This document shows, piece after piece, positions 5,861 to 10,972 of a stretch of DNA of 10,972 bases. This stretch comes from JBDKTK01 sp964556675 (GTDB taxonomy: Bacteria > Desulfobacterota > Syntrophia > Syntrophales > UBA4778): NCBI GenBank assembly GCA_964556675.1, contig CAZKYN010000107.1, positions 1 to 10,972 on the forward strand, written 5' to 3'. The position numbers were made by a program, and so were the translations under genes. Below the pieces are notes generated by a model that saw only the letters and a list, made by a program, of their open reading frames with translations, was not told the origin of the DNA and did no database searches. How positions within the stretch are numbered: the stretch's first letter is position 1; each line of letters begins with the position of its first letter.

Positions 5861-6979
5861 CTACTTGCGCGAAACCGCCCCGGAGATCCGCACGGGCAAT
5901 TTGAACCGGGACTGTCTGCCCATAATCACCAGTTTCTTTTCCATAATCGCGACGATGTCGCCGACTATTTTGCCCAGCGCGAATCTTTGCCGGGGAACAG
6001 GACTTGACCGGTCCCTCTTTTTCAGGGATATGGACCTGAGGCCGCTTTTATCATGGATAAGGGTCAAGCGGCCGGAATTCGAGAGGTTCCTGTCCACCGC
6101 GCCTATTTGGCCCTGGAATATGCTGTATACCGGGACTCCAAGCGACGCAGCTTCGCGGTTGATCGTCCCGCCCCCGCTAATCACCAGGTCCGAATGCCAG
6201 ATCAGGTTGAGTCCGTTGACGACCTTTTCGGGGATGACGAGGGCGCCCGCCGCCACCGGGAGGGCCCAGCGCCGCCGGATATATTCCGCCTGCCTCTCGT
6301 TACGGGGGAGCAGGACGACCTTCGTCTTTTTAATATTCCTGACAAGGCATTCGATTGCCTCAATGAACAGCACTTCCCCTTCCGGGTTATGGTAATGGGC
6401 ATCTGTGGCCGGAGGCCGCACGGTTACTATCACCGCATCTTCGGAAAGTTCCAGATCTTCGACAATGGCCGGGTCCGGCCGGAACGCGGGCGCATAGACG
6501 TCTTCCTTCAGGCCGGGATACCTTAAAATGCGGCCGGGGTCGAAATTCACATTCGCGGAGGGGATCACTTCGGGCAGTATGAGCCAGGTCGGCTCGAGAT
6601 GGGCCGAGTATTCGTAATCCATTATCAGCACGGAGGGTATCCCCAGGAAATCGCAGGCCATCAGCTGTGAACGGGAACCATGGCTCACCGCCAGGTCCGG
6701 TTTCATCCTGTAAGCGGCGGGGGCCAGTTGCAGCGATCGGATCACGAGCCCTGCATACTTGAACAGGACATTCCTCCCGTAATGGCGGCCGATCCGCTCG
6801 TATTCAATGTTGTAAAGGTCGGCAAGTCCACATACCTGGAAGCAGTCCCGGGCGGTTACGCAAACATCGTATTTCTTCTTCAGTTCGGCCATGATCGGAT
6901 GGAAGAAGGGCACGTGCGGCGAGTTGTCCAGGTCGATCCAGATTTTCTTTCGTCTGTCCATAGGCATATTTTTTTTCAT
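5861..6979 (-). CDS. DUF354 family protein, GT-B glycosyltransferase-like
   Basis: A 372-residue protein with the layout of DUF354, a family related to UDP-GlcNAc 2-epimerase and GT-B glycosyltransferases whose function is not established. The N-terminal Rossmann half begins KIWIDLDNSPHVPFFHPI (12-29), the family's signature start, and includes AVSHGSRSQLMACDFLGIP (97-115). The C-terminal half holds VVLLPRNERQ (221-230) and GGGTINREAASLGVPVYS (269-286), resembling the nucleotide-sugar binding region of GT-B proteins. No signal peptide or membrane span is seen. The basic tail (about 350-372) might be a membrane-surface contact. The start is uncertain: ATG at 6979, 6967 and 6961 are all in frame and none has a clear ribosome site. 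The family is frequent in archaea and in polysaccharide loci, but no sugar-synthesis genes lie nearby here. A role in cell-surface glycan synthesis is only a guess. Confidence 0.8.
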   Translation of the reverse strand: MKKNMPMDRRKKIWIDLDNSPHVPFFHPIMAELKKKYDVCVTARDCFQVCGLADLYNIEYERIGRHYGRNVLFKYAGLVIRSLQLAPAAYRMKPDLAVSHGSRSQLMACDFLGIPSVLIMDYEYSAHLEPTWLILPEVIPSANVNFDPGRILRYPGLKEDVYAPAFRPDPAIVEDLELSEDAVIVTVRPPATDAHYHNPEGEVLFIEAIECLVRNIKKTKVVLLPRNERQAEYIRRRWALPVAAGALVIPEKVVNGLNLIWHSDLVISGGGTINREAASLGVPVYSIFQGQIGAVDRNLSNSGRLTLIHDKSGLRSISLKKRDRSSPVPRQRFALGKIVGDIVAIMEKKLVIMGRQSRFKLPVRISGAVSRK

Positions 6980-7053
6980 TGTGAAGAGATCATGAAATAT
7001 TGGGATGGCGGATCAGGGTCATCAAGGGCATTGTAAGAAATTAAACGGCAGTG

Positions 7054-7076
7054 CGCCCTTGCAAAGAACCCGGGCG
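7054..7076 (-). terminator. Weak hairpin after the alpha/beta hydrolase gene
   Basis: Minus-strand CGCCC (7076-7072) and GGGCG (7058-7054) form a 5-bp stem with a 13-nt loop, extendable by two pairs after a mismatch. The sequence downstream on the minus strand is only moderately T-rich. It lies just after the stop of the hydrolase gene, so it may be a weak terminator or may have no function. Confidence 0.25.
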
Positions 7077-7098
7077 TACGGAAAGCCGTTCTACGCAT

Positions 7099-7938
7099 CT
7101 ATTTAAATTTCGCGACCCGGCTCCCGGCAAACTCCAGCAGGTCCTCATTGACCTGCTCTTTGTGGGTCGTGCACATTCCGTGAGGCGCCCCCTTGTAAAT
7201 CTTCAGGACGGCCCCCTTCACGATTTTGACGGCCTTCAGGGATGAAGCCGCGAGCGGCACTATCTGGTCGTCGTCGCCGTGGAGGATAAGTGTCGGCACG
7301 CTTATTTTTTTGAGGTCTTCCGTAAGGTCGGTTTCGGAAAAGGCCTTTACGCAGAAATAGGAGGCAGGCAGTCCGGCCATCATTGCCTGAAGCCAGAACG
7401 ATTTGCGCACCCCCTCGGATATGTCTGCTCCCGGCCGGTTGTAGCCGTAAAAAGGCAAAGTCAGGTCCATCCAGAAACGCGACCTGTCGGCGAGAAGGCC
7501 CGCGCGGATCCGGTCAAACGCCTCCAGCGGAGTCCCTTCGGGGTTGGAGGGAGTTTTCAGCATGAGAGGCGCGATCGAGCCGATAAGCGCCGCCCCGGAA
7601 ACCCGACTTGAGCCGTGTCGCCCGATATAGCGGACGACTTCCCCTCCCCCGGTGGAGTGGCCCACATGAAAAGCTTTTACCAGTCCCAGCGCTTCAACCA
7701 GGTCAGCCAGGTCGTCCGCATAGGTATCCAGGTCATTGCCGGTCCAGGGTTGGCCCGATCTCCCGTGCCCGCGACGGTCATGGGCTATGCAGCGAAATCC
7801 GCGGGATGCCAGGAAAAACATCTGGTCCTCGAAAGCGTCCGCCGAGAGCGGCCAGCCGTGGCTGAAGACGACCGGCTCACCGCTGCCCCAATCCTTGTAA
7901 TAGATCTCCGTGCCATCCCTGGTTTTGATTGTGCCCAT
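7099..7938 (-). CDS. Alpha/beta hydrolase, cofactor-free haloperoxidase/arylesterase type
   Basis: A 279-residue soluble alpha/beta hydrolase. The order of motifs is that of the bacterial 'non-heme chloroperoxidase' group, which are serine esterases with perhydrolase activity: oxyanion segment FSHGWPLSADAF (25-36), HDRRGHGRSGQP (53-64), nucleophile elbow GHSTGGGE with Ser95, acid region HGDDDQIVP (220-228, probably Asp224) and His253 in GAPHGM. The spacing and length fit the arylesterase of Pseudomonas fluorescens (Ser94, Asp222, His251 in 272 residues). Substrates of the group are varied and cannot be assigned. The start is the ATG at 7938, with a strong AAGGGGGA ribosome site upstream. The neighbours on the same strand are 119 and 152 bp away, so it is probably a separate transcription unit. 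No signal peptide is seen, so it is cytoplasmic. Confidence 0.9.
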   Translation of the reverse strand: MGTIKTRDGTEIYYKDWGSGEPVVFSHGWPLSADAFEDQMFFLASRGFRCIAHDRRGHGRSGQPWTGNDLDTYADDLADLVEALGLVKAFHVGHSTGGGEVVRYIGRHGSSRVSGAALIGSIAPLMLKTPSNPEGTPLEAFDRIRAGLLADRSRFWMDLTLPFYGYNRPGADISEGVRKSFWLQAMMAGLPASYFCVKAFSETDLTEDLKKISVPTLILHGDDDQIVPLAASSLKAVKIVKGAVLKIYKGAPHGMCTTHKEQVNEDLLEFAGSRVAKFK

Positions 7939-8091
7939 CTTATCCCCCTTCGGATTTGGTCATTTATAACTACCGGTAATTTTACAGCAGCGGCAGACGA
8001 TTATAAATAAGGGTATGCCCGATTTTTTCATAAAAAAAAGGTACATTGACATCCGGCAAAACATTCGGGGAAATGCCTGCGCGCGGCTCAT

Positions 8092-8922
8092 CTAATTGGG
8101 AGGCTCGAGCAATTGGATATTGTTCCCCTTTGTATTCGCAATTACGGCCTTCAGAAAAGAGATTGAAAGGGATATTTGCCGGACTGTTTCCTCCTTCGTC
8201 ATCTCCCTGTTTTCCTTGTAACACCTGTCTGCAAGGCCGATTGATGAATTAGCGATCCGGCAAATCTCTTTGATCAAATCGCCTTCAGATTCTATATTGA
8301 TCCTGTGCGATTCCCGCTTAAGCATTTCTTCCGTTTCGTCTTCCGGCGGCAGGTAAGGTTCAAATGCTTTATCGAAAGCTCTGTGGCGGTCTTTCGACCA
8401 GGCGCCGACTTCCGGGTATATCCTGCCGTCCCCGGCCGTAAGCTTTCCCCAGGGATAATTGTGAAGGGGCTGCGACAGGTCGCCGATATAATGGGCTATA
8501 TTGAAGACGAAAAATTGATATTCCCACCCGCGGTGCTCTGTAACTTTCCGATAGAGGTCTACTATCTTCCAGTATAAAACGCCGGTCTGGGCGGGGATGC
8601 GGATTTCGATCTGATCGCCTGAATCCAACCTGTGCCGGACGGCGCTGATTTTAAACCTGTCTATGTATTCGGGCGTGACCCGCGCGCCGGGCGCTGCGTA
8701 ATGCATGTGCAGGGGCGCATACAGAAAATAATTATCCTCCCTTATCAAATCCGGTAAATTTGCGAAATCCGGATTCTTTATTCCGCATTTCTCGGCTATG
8801 AACGTGTGCGTCTTTGCGGACCAGCAATAGGAAACTGAGGGGGCGAGGATGATAAAAAGGATCGCCAGGAACGAAAACATCCTTTTTTTCGGAATTTTTT
8901 TACAGCCGGCCGGTTTACGCAA
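8092..8922 (-). CDS. Exported zinc-dependent phospholipase C / S1-P1 nuclease-like protein
   Basis: A 276-residue protein with a signal peptide: basic n-region RKPAGCKKIPKKR, then hydrophobic FSFLAILFIILAPSV, with likely cleavage after Cys33 (S-Y-C before W). The mature protein would begin WSAKTH, so Trp34 becomes residue 1 and His39 residue 6. In both P1 nuclease and Bacillus cereus phospholipase C the N-terminal Trp binds zinc. His144, Asp148 and His154 in AHYIGDLSQPLH, and His180 and Asp184 in DRHRAFD, have the spacings of the P1 nuclease ligands (116/120/126 and 149/153). This supports a trinuclear zinc site. Phospholipase and nuclease activity cannot be separated by eye. The start is TTG at 8922, with GGAGGG 11 nt upstream; the only nearby ATG (codon 15) would lose the basic n-region and has no ribosome site. 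Lipobox spacing is poor, so it is probably not a lipoprotein. Confidence 0.78.
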   Translation of the reverse strand: MRKPAGCKKIPKKRMFSFLAILFIILAPSVSYCWSAKTHTFIAEKCGIKNPDFANLPDLIREDNYFLYAPLHMHYAAPGARVTPEYIDRFKISAVRHRLDSGDQIEIRIPAQTGVLYWKIVDLYRKVTEHRGWEYQFFVFNIAHYIGDLSQPLHNYPWGKLTAGDGRIYPEVGAWSKDRHRAFDKAFEPYLPPEDETEEMLKRESHRINIESEGDLIKEICRIANSSIGLADRCYKENREMTKEETVRQISLSISFLKAVIANTKGNNIQLLEPPN

Positions 8923-8946
8923 GTGTAATAATTCCCTCCGGCTATA

Positions 8947-8978
8947 TTGATACTATGAGATGGGGTTTCTATAGTATC
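8947..8978 (+). promoter_or_regulatory. Promoter-like inverted repeat, plus strand, antisense to flanking genes
   Basis: TTGATA at 8947-8952, a spacer of exactly 17 nt, and TATAGT at 8970-8975 resemble a sigma-70 promoter. The same bases form a perfect 8-bp inverted repeat, GATACTAT at 8949-8956 and ATAGTATC at 8971-8978. Both neighbouring genes are on the minus strand, so a transcript from here would run into the 3' end of the acetoacetate decarboxylase-like gene in antisense. It may instead be an operator for the downstream exported-enzyme gene. Confidence 0.4.
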
Positions 8979-8996
8979 GGCGAAAGCCTTATTACA

Positions 8997-9010
8997 GATG
9001 CTGAGGCATC
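8997..9010. terminator. Small hairpin after the decarboxylase-like gene
   Basis: GATGC (8997-9001), loop TGAG, GCATC (9006-9010) form a perfect 5-bp stem about 20 nt past the stop of the minus-strand decarboxylase-like gene. No U-tract follows it on the minus strand. It could take part in termination or belong to a short plus-strand transcript. Confidence 0.25.
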
Positions 9011-9031
9011 CTATTTACGCCTAAGGGCCGA

Positions 9032-9829
9032 TTATTTTTCCCGGAGGTCGCGCAAGAAGGCGAGGTCGTCAACCGTAATGGCCGCCGAGAAGCGGTACCC
9101 GGCAATGACCCGCTCGGGAGCCAGTTCCGCGATTTCCAGGTGCGGATGGCCGTAGACCTTCAGGCATGCGCTCCCCTTCCAGATCGGCGAAACCATGACG
9201 TCCCGCGATTTCAGCTGGACGAGCTCATAAACCGCGGGGGAATCGTGTTTGCCCGCGGCCAGCTCCGGAAAATGCCTGGTGTTGACGGCCTTCGCAAAGC
9301 CCGGCGACGGCGGCGTGGATGTTTTCTCTTGAAGAGTGATAACGGCTTCGGCAACCCTCCGGTCCCTGACAGCGAGAGAAGCGCCGAACCGGCCGCCGGG
9401 GCCTGCGACCGGTGTGGCTTTCGAGGGCAGGTCATAAGCGCGGGTAATCCATGTCGAGCCTATCTGCTTGGGCCATCCCTGGGCATGCCCACGCATGAGC
9501 GAGACGTCCTGGTCGACCCAGATGAAAGGGCAGAACGAAACAGGAGATCCTTCGTAAAGCGCCGATACCAGAAAAATGGTCTCATGGTACTGGCTCGTTA
9601 TGGGGTCCAGGTATTCATCTCCCGCTTCGGTCACGTATTGCCATTCGACAAAATAGACCGCGCATTGCGGCGAGGCGAATTCCAGTCCCGGCGGCAGAAA
9701 AGACTTTACAGCTTCCGGCCTCGCCTCATATTCGACCACGAGACAATTGCCGACGTAATGCCAGGGGGGCGTGGGGGCGAGGCTCGATTTGCCTTTCGGC
9801 GTCCGCGGCAGCGTGTATCCTTTCAGCAT
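9032..9829 (-). CDS. Acetoacetate decarboxylase-like superfamily protein
   Basis: A 265-residue protein resembling the acetoacetate decarboxylase fold. PGLEFASPQCAVYFVEWQYV (47-66) and YHETIFLVSALYEG (81-94) match the core strands; Glu83 sits where the conserved active-site Glu is expected. GHAQGWPKQIGSTWITRAY (114-132) contains Lys121 in the W-P-K context of the Schiff-base lysine. In Clostridium acetobutylicum the lysine is followed by a second lysine (115-116); here the following residue is Gln122. The superfamily includes members that are not acetoacetate decarboxylases but other Schiff-base aldolase-dehydratases, so the substrate is open. No CoA-transferase or thiolase lies nearby, which argues against a simple acetone pathway. 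The start is the ATG at 9829, with AAGGAAGAG upstream. A promoter and a preceding terminator make it a separate unit. Cytoplasmic. Confidence 0.83.
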   Translation of the reverse strand: MLKGYTLPRTPKGKSSLAPTPPWHYVGNCLVVEYEARPEAVKSFLPPGLEFASPQCAVYFVEWQYVTEAGDEYLDPITSQYHETIFLVSALYEGSPVSFCPFIWVDQDVSLMRGHAQGWPKQIGSTWITRAYDLPSKATPVAGPGGRFGASLAVRDRRVAEAVITLQEKTSTPPSPGFAKAVNTRHFPELAAGKHDSPAVYELVQLKSRDVMVSPIWKGSACLKVYGHPHLEIAELAPERVIAGYRFSAAITVDDLAFLRDLREK

Positions 9830-9873
9830 GGCTGCTCTTCCTTTCTTTTTGTCCAGTATTTCGGATCGCGCTT

Positions 9874-9902
9874 ACCATACAAGCCCCGGCCGCATTGTTC
9901 AA
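9874..9902 (-). promoter_or_regulatory. Probable promoter of the acetoacetate decarboxylase-like gene
   Basis: On the minus strand, TTGAAC (9902-9897), a 17-nt spacer and TATGGT (9879-9874) are each four-of-six matches to the sigma-70 boxes. Transcription would begin near 9867, leaving a leader of about 38 nt before the ATG at 9829. The call is by consensus only. Confidence 0.4.
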
Positions 9903-9905
9903 TCT

Positions 9906-9937
9906 AAAAAATTGGGCAAAAATCGGGAAAACTGCCC
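9906..9937 (-). terminator. Likely intrinsic terminator of the LOG-family gene
   Basis: On the minus strand GGGCA (9937-9933) pairs with TGCCC (9918-9914), and the stem is followed directly by AATTTTTT (9913-9906). It sits about 40 nt after the LOG gene stop and just before the promoter of the next gene. The loop is large (14 nt), so strength is uncertain. Confidence 0.45.
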
Positions 9938-9977
9938 TGCGAAAATTACCCGGCACGCGATGTAAAGGCAGGACCGC

Positions 9978-10972
9978 TCAAAATTCGTTAACAGCATCTA
10001 TAAGCTGCCTGAGCCTGCCGAAAGACCTTCGGTTGAAATCTATCGCTAAGCGCGGCAGGTCCACAACATCGCCGTCGTCAATCTCGGGCTTGAGCGCCCC
10101 GGATTCCGAAATTTTTCCGCCCGGCAAAAGCAGGTCGTGAAAATTTTCATTGAGACTGGATATGTCCGCCGGGCTGAGGCGGGAGTACATCCTCATGATC
10201 AGTGTGCCCTGTACGTACCTGATGCTGTGATAGCGAAAATAGAATCGCCTGATTATCTCGACGGCTTCGTCCGCCGTGCAGGCCTTTTCCAGGAGCGCGA
10301 GGTCCGAAGGGCAGATGTATTTGCGGGACAGCAGTTCCTCCTCGAAGAGTCTTCCTATGCCGGACCAGTAAGGACATTCGGGTATATCGACAAGGACCAG
10401 CGGCAGGGGATTGCGCTTGCCGGTTTGCAGGAGAGTCAGCGTTTCCATGGCTTCGTCAAGCGTGCCGAAGCCCCCGGGGAAGAGGGCCACTGCGTCCGCC
10501 TCTTTCAGGAACGCGACCTTGCGGTTGAAAAAATATTTATACATTATGGACCGTGAATTTCCCCTCGCTACGGCCCCCTGCCTCTCCTCGAAAGGCAACC
10601 GGATATTCACGCCGAATGCGTGCTGCGAGCCGGCGCCTTCGTGGGCGGCCCGCATGATGCCCTCGCCCCCGCCCGTAATAATCATAAACCCTGCTTCAGC
10701 GAGCTTTTTCCCGAGGAGGCCGGCAGCCCGGTAAATCGGATCGCCCGGCCGGGTCCGCGCGGAACCGAAGATCGTCACCTTGCGGAAATCCCGGTAGCCG
10801 CCGAAGACCTTGGAAGTGAAGCGCATCTCCTTGAGGGTCGTATTCATGAGTTTGAGGTCCGCGCGCTCATCATCCTCCTGGCCGGCCTTGAGTGCGGATA
10901 TTATCATCTCGCGAACATACTCGGGCCTCCTGACGCCCTCCGCTGCTTTGATCAGGTCCCCGATAATATCGT
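9978..10972 (-). CDS. LOG family (TIGR00730-like) Rossmann-fold protein, 5' partial
   Basis: The frame is open to the right edge: 21 codons (DIIGDLIKAAEGVRRPEYVR then E) precede the first in-window ATG at 10907, so the true start lies outside. Numbered from that ATG, the Rossmann core shows VTIFGSARTRP (44-54), GGGEGIMRAAHEG (79-91), FFNRKVAFL (126-134) and PGGFGTLDEAMETL (144-157). These are the nucleotide-binding and PGGxGTxxE motifs of LOG proteins, cytokinin-activating phosphoribohydrolases often mis-annotated as lysine decarboxylase. At least 330 residues are present, longer than the roughly 180-220 of plain LOG. The N-terminal helical part and a C-terminal region of about 90 residues (after about 218) mark the long bacterial form, whose substrate is not settled; nucleotide 5'-monophosphate hydrolysis is a family-level guess. 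A terminator-like hairpin follows the stop. Confidence 0.88.
   Translation of the reverse strand, partial: DIIGDLIKAAEGVRRPEYVREMIISALKAGQEDDERADLKLMNTTLKEMRFTSKVFGGYRDFRKVTIFGSARTRPGDPIYRAAGLLGKKLAEAGFMIITGGGEGIMRAAHEGAGSQHAFGVNIRLPFEERQGAVARGNSRSIMYKYFFNRKVAFLKEADAVALFPGGFGTLDEAMETLTLLQTGKRNPLPLVLVDIPECPYWSGIGRLFEEELLSRKYICPSDLALLEKACTADEAVEIIRRFYFRYHSIRYVQGTLIMRMYSRLSPADISSLNENFHDLLLPGGKISESGALKPEIDDGDVVDLPRLAIDFNRRSFGRLRQLIDAVNEF

Noticed and set aside
8000..8005. Perfect TATAAT on the minus strand upstream of the alpha/beta hydrolase
   Set aside because: The position 17 nt upstream is an A-tract with no resemblance to a -35 box, and the region is AT-rich. I would not call a promoter on one hexamer.
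9140..9907. 255-codon plus-strand frame opposite the decarboxylase-like gene
   Set aside because: Antisense to a well-supported gene and runs across its promoter; no family resemblance.
9978..10907. Taking the ATG at 10907 as the real start of the LOG-family gene
   Set aside because: The frame continues upstream to the window edge with family-like sequence (residues such as DLIKAAEGVRRPEYVRE), so the gene is partial.
5861..10972. One long functional operon of all minus-strand genes on the right
   Set aside because: Gaps of 109-152 bp, a terminator-like hairpin and a promoter between genes, and unrelated functions argue for separate units.
1..10972. CRISPR array, tRNA, rRNA, transposon or prophage
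   Set aside because: No regularly spaced repeats beyond the 13-bp tandem, no cloverleaf or rRNA sequence recognised, and no transposase, integrase or phage gene among the coding regions.

Overview
The window reads as a moderately GC-rich chromosomal segment of a Gram-negative, probably anaerobic bacterium. A type II secretion ATPase implies an outer membrane, and a nickel-pincer cofactor operon is common in anaerobes and fermenters. An intergenic inverted repeat of the 'HSEERSDEES' type is often seen in Desulfobacterota, Nitrospirota and related environmental genomes. A Desulfobacterota-like host is a weak inference, because no rRNA or marker gene is present. Coding density is high. I see no tRNA, rRNA, CRISPR array, transposase or phage gene.

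Layout. (1) 1-1783, minus strand: the start of a type II secretion operon, gspE followed by the N-terminus of gspF, which runs off the left edge. A 13-bp tandem repeat sits at the gspE/gspF junction. (2) 1784-2199: a 416-bp divergent intergenic region holding two large inverted repeats, a GC-rich palindrome and a probable promoter for the next operon. (3) 2200-4960, plus strand: larC-larE-larB, translationally coupled (1-nt and 4-nt overlaps). These genes encode synthesis of the nickel-pincer nucleotide cofactor of lactate racemase and related enzymes, but no larA is in the window. (4) 5051-5833, plus strand: a TauE/SafE-family membrane protein, 90 bp downstream of larB. (5) 5861-10972, minus strand: five genes. 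In transcription order from the right they are a long LOG-family protein (5' end beyond the right edge), an acetoacetate decarboxylase-like protein with its own likely promoter, an exported zinc phospholipase C/S1-P1 nuclease-like protein, a cofactor-free haloperoxidase-type alpha/beta hydrolase, and a DUF354 GT-B-like protein.

How the genes work together. LarB (carboxylation and hydrolysis of nicotinate adenine dinucleotide), LarE (two sulfur insertions) and LarC (CTP-dependent nickel insertion) form a complete known pathway. LarC is a single uninterrupted frame, and LarE has the three-cysteine pattern associated with iron-sulfur-cluster LarE enzymes. The right-hand genes have gaps of 109-152 bp and look like independent transcription units rather than one pathway. 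I do not see convincing evidence of a wholly new multi-gene system. The observations most worth following are the orphan lar operon with its downstream transporter, the stop/ribosome-site tandem repeat at gspE/gspF, the exported metalloenzyme with a predicted N-terminal tryptophan zinc ligand, and a well-formed promoter-like inverted repeat antisense to the decarboxylase-like gene.
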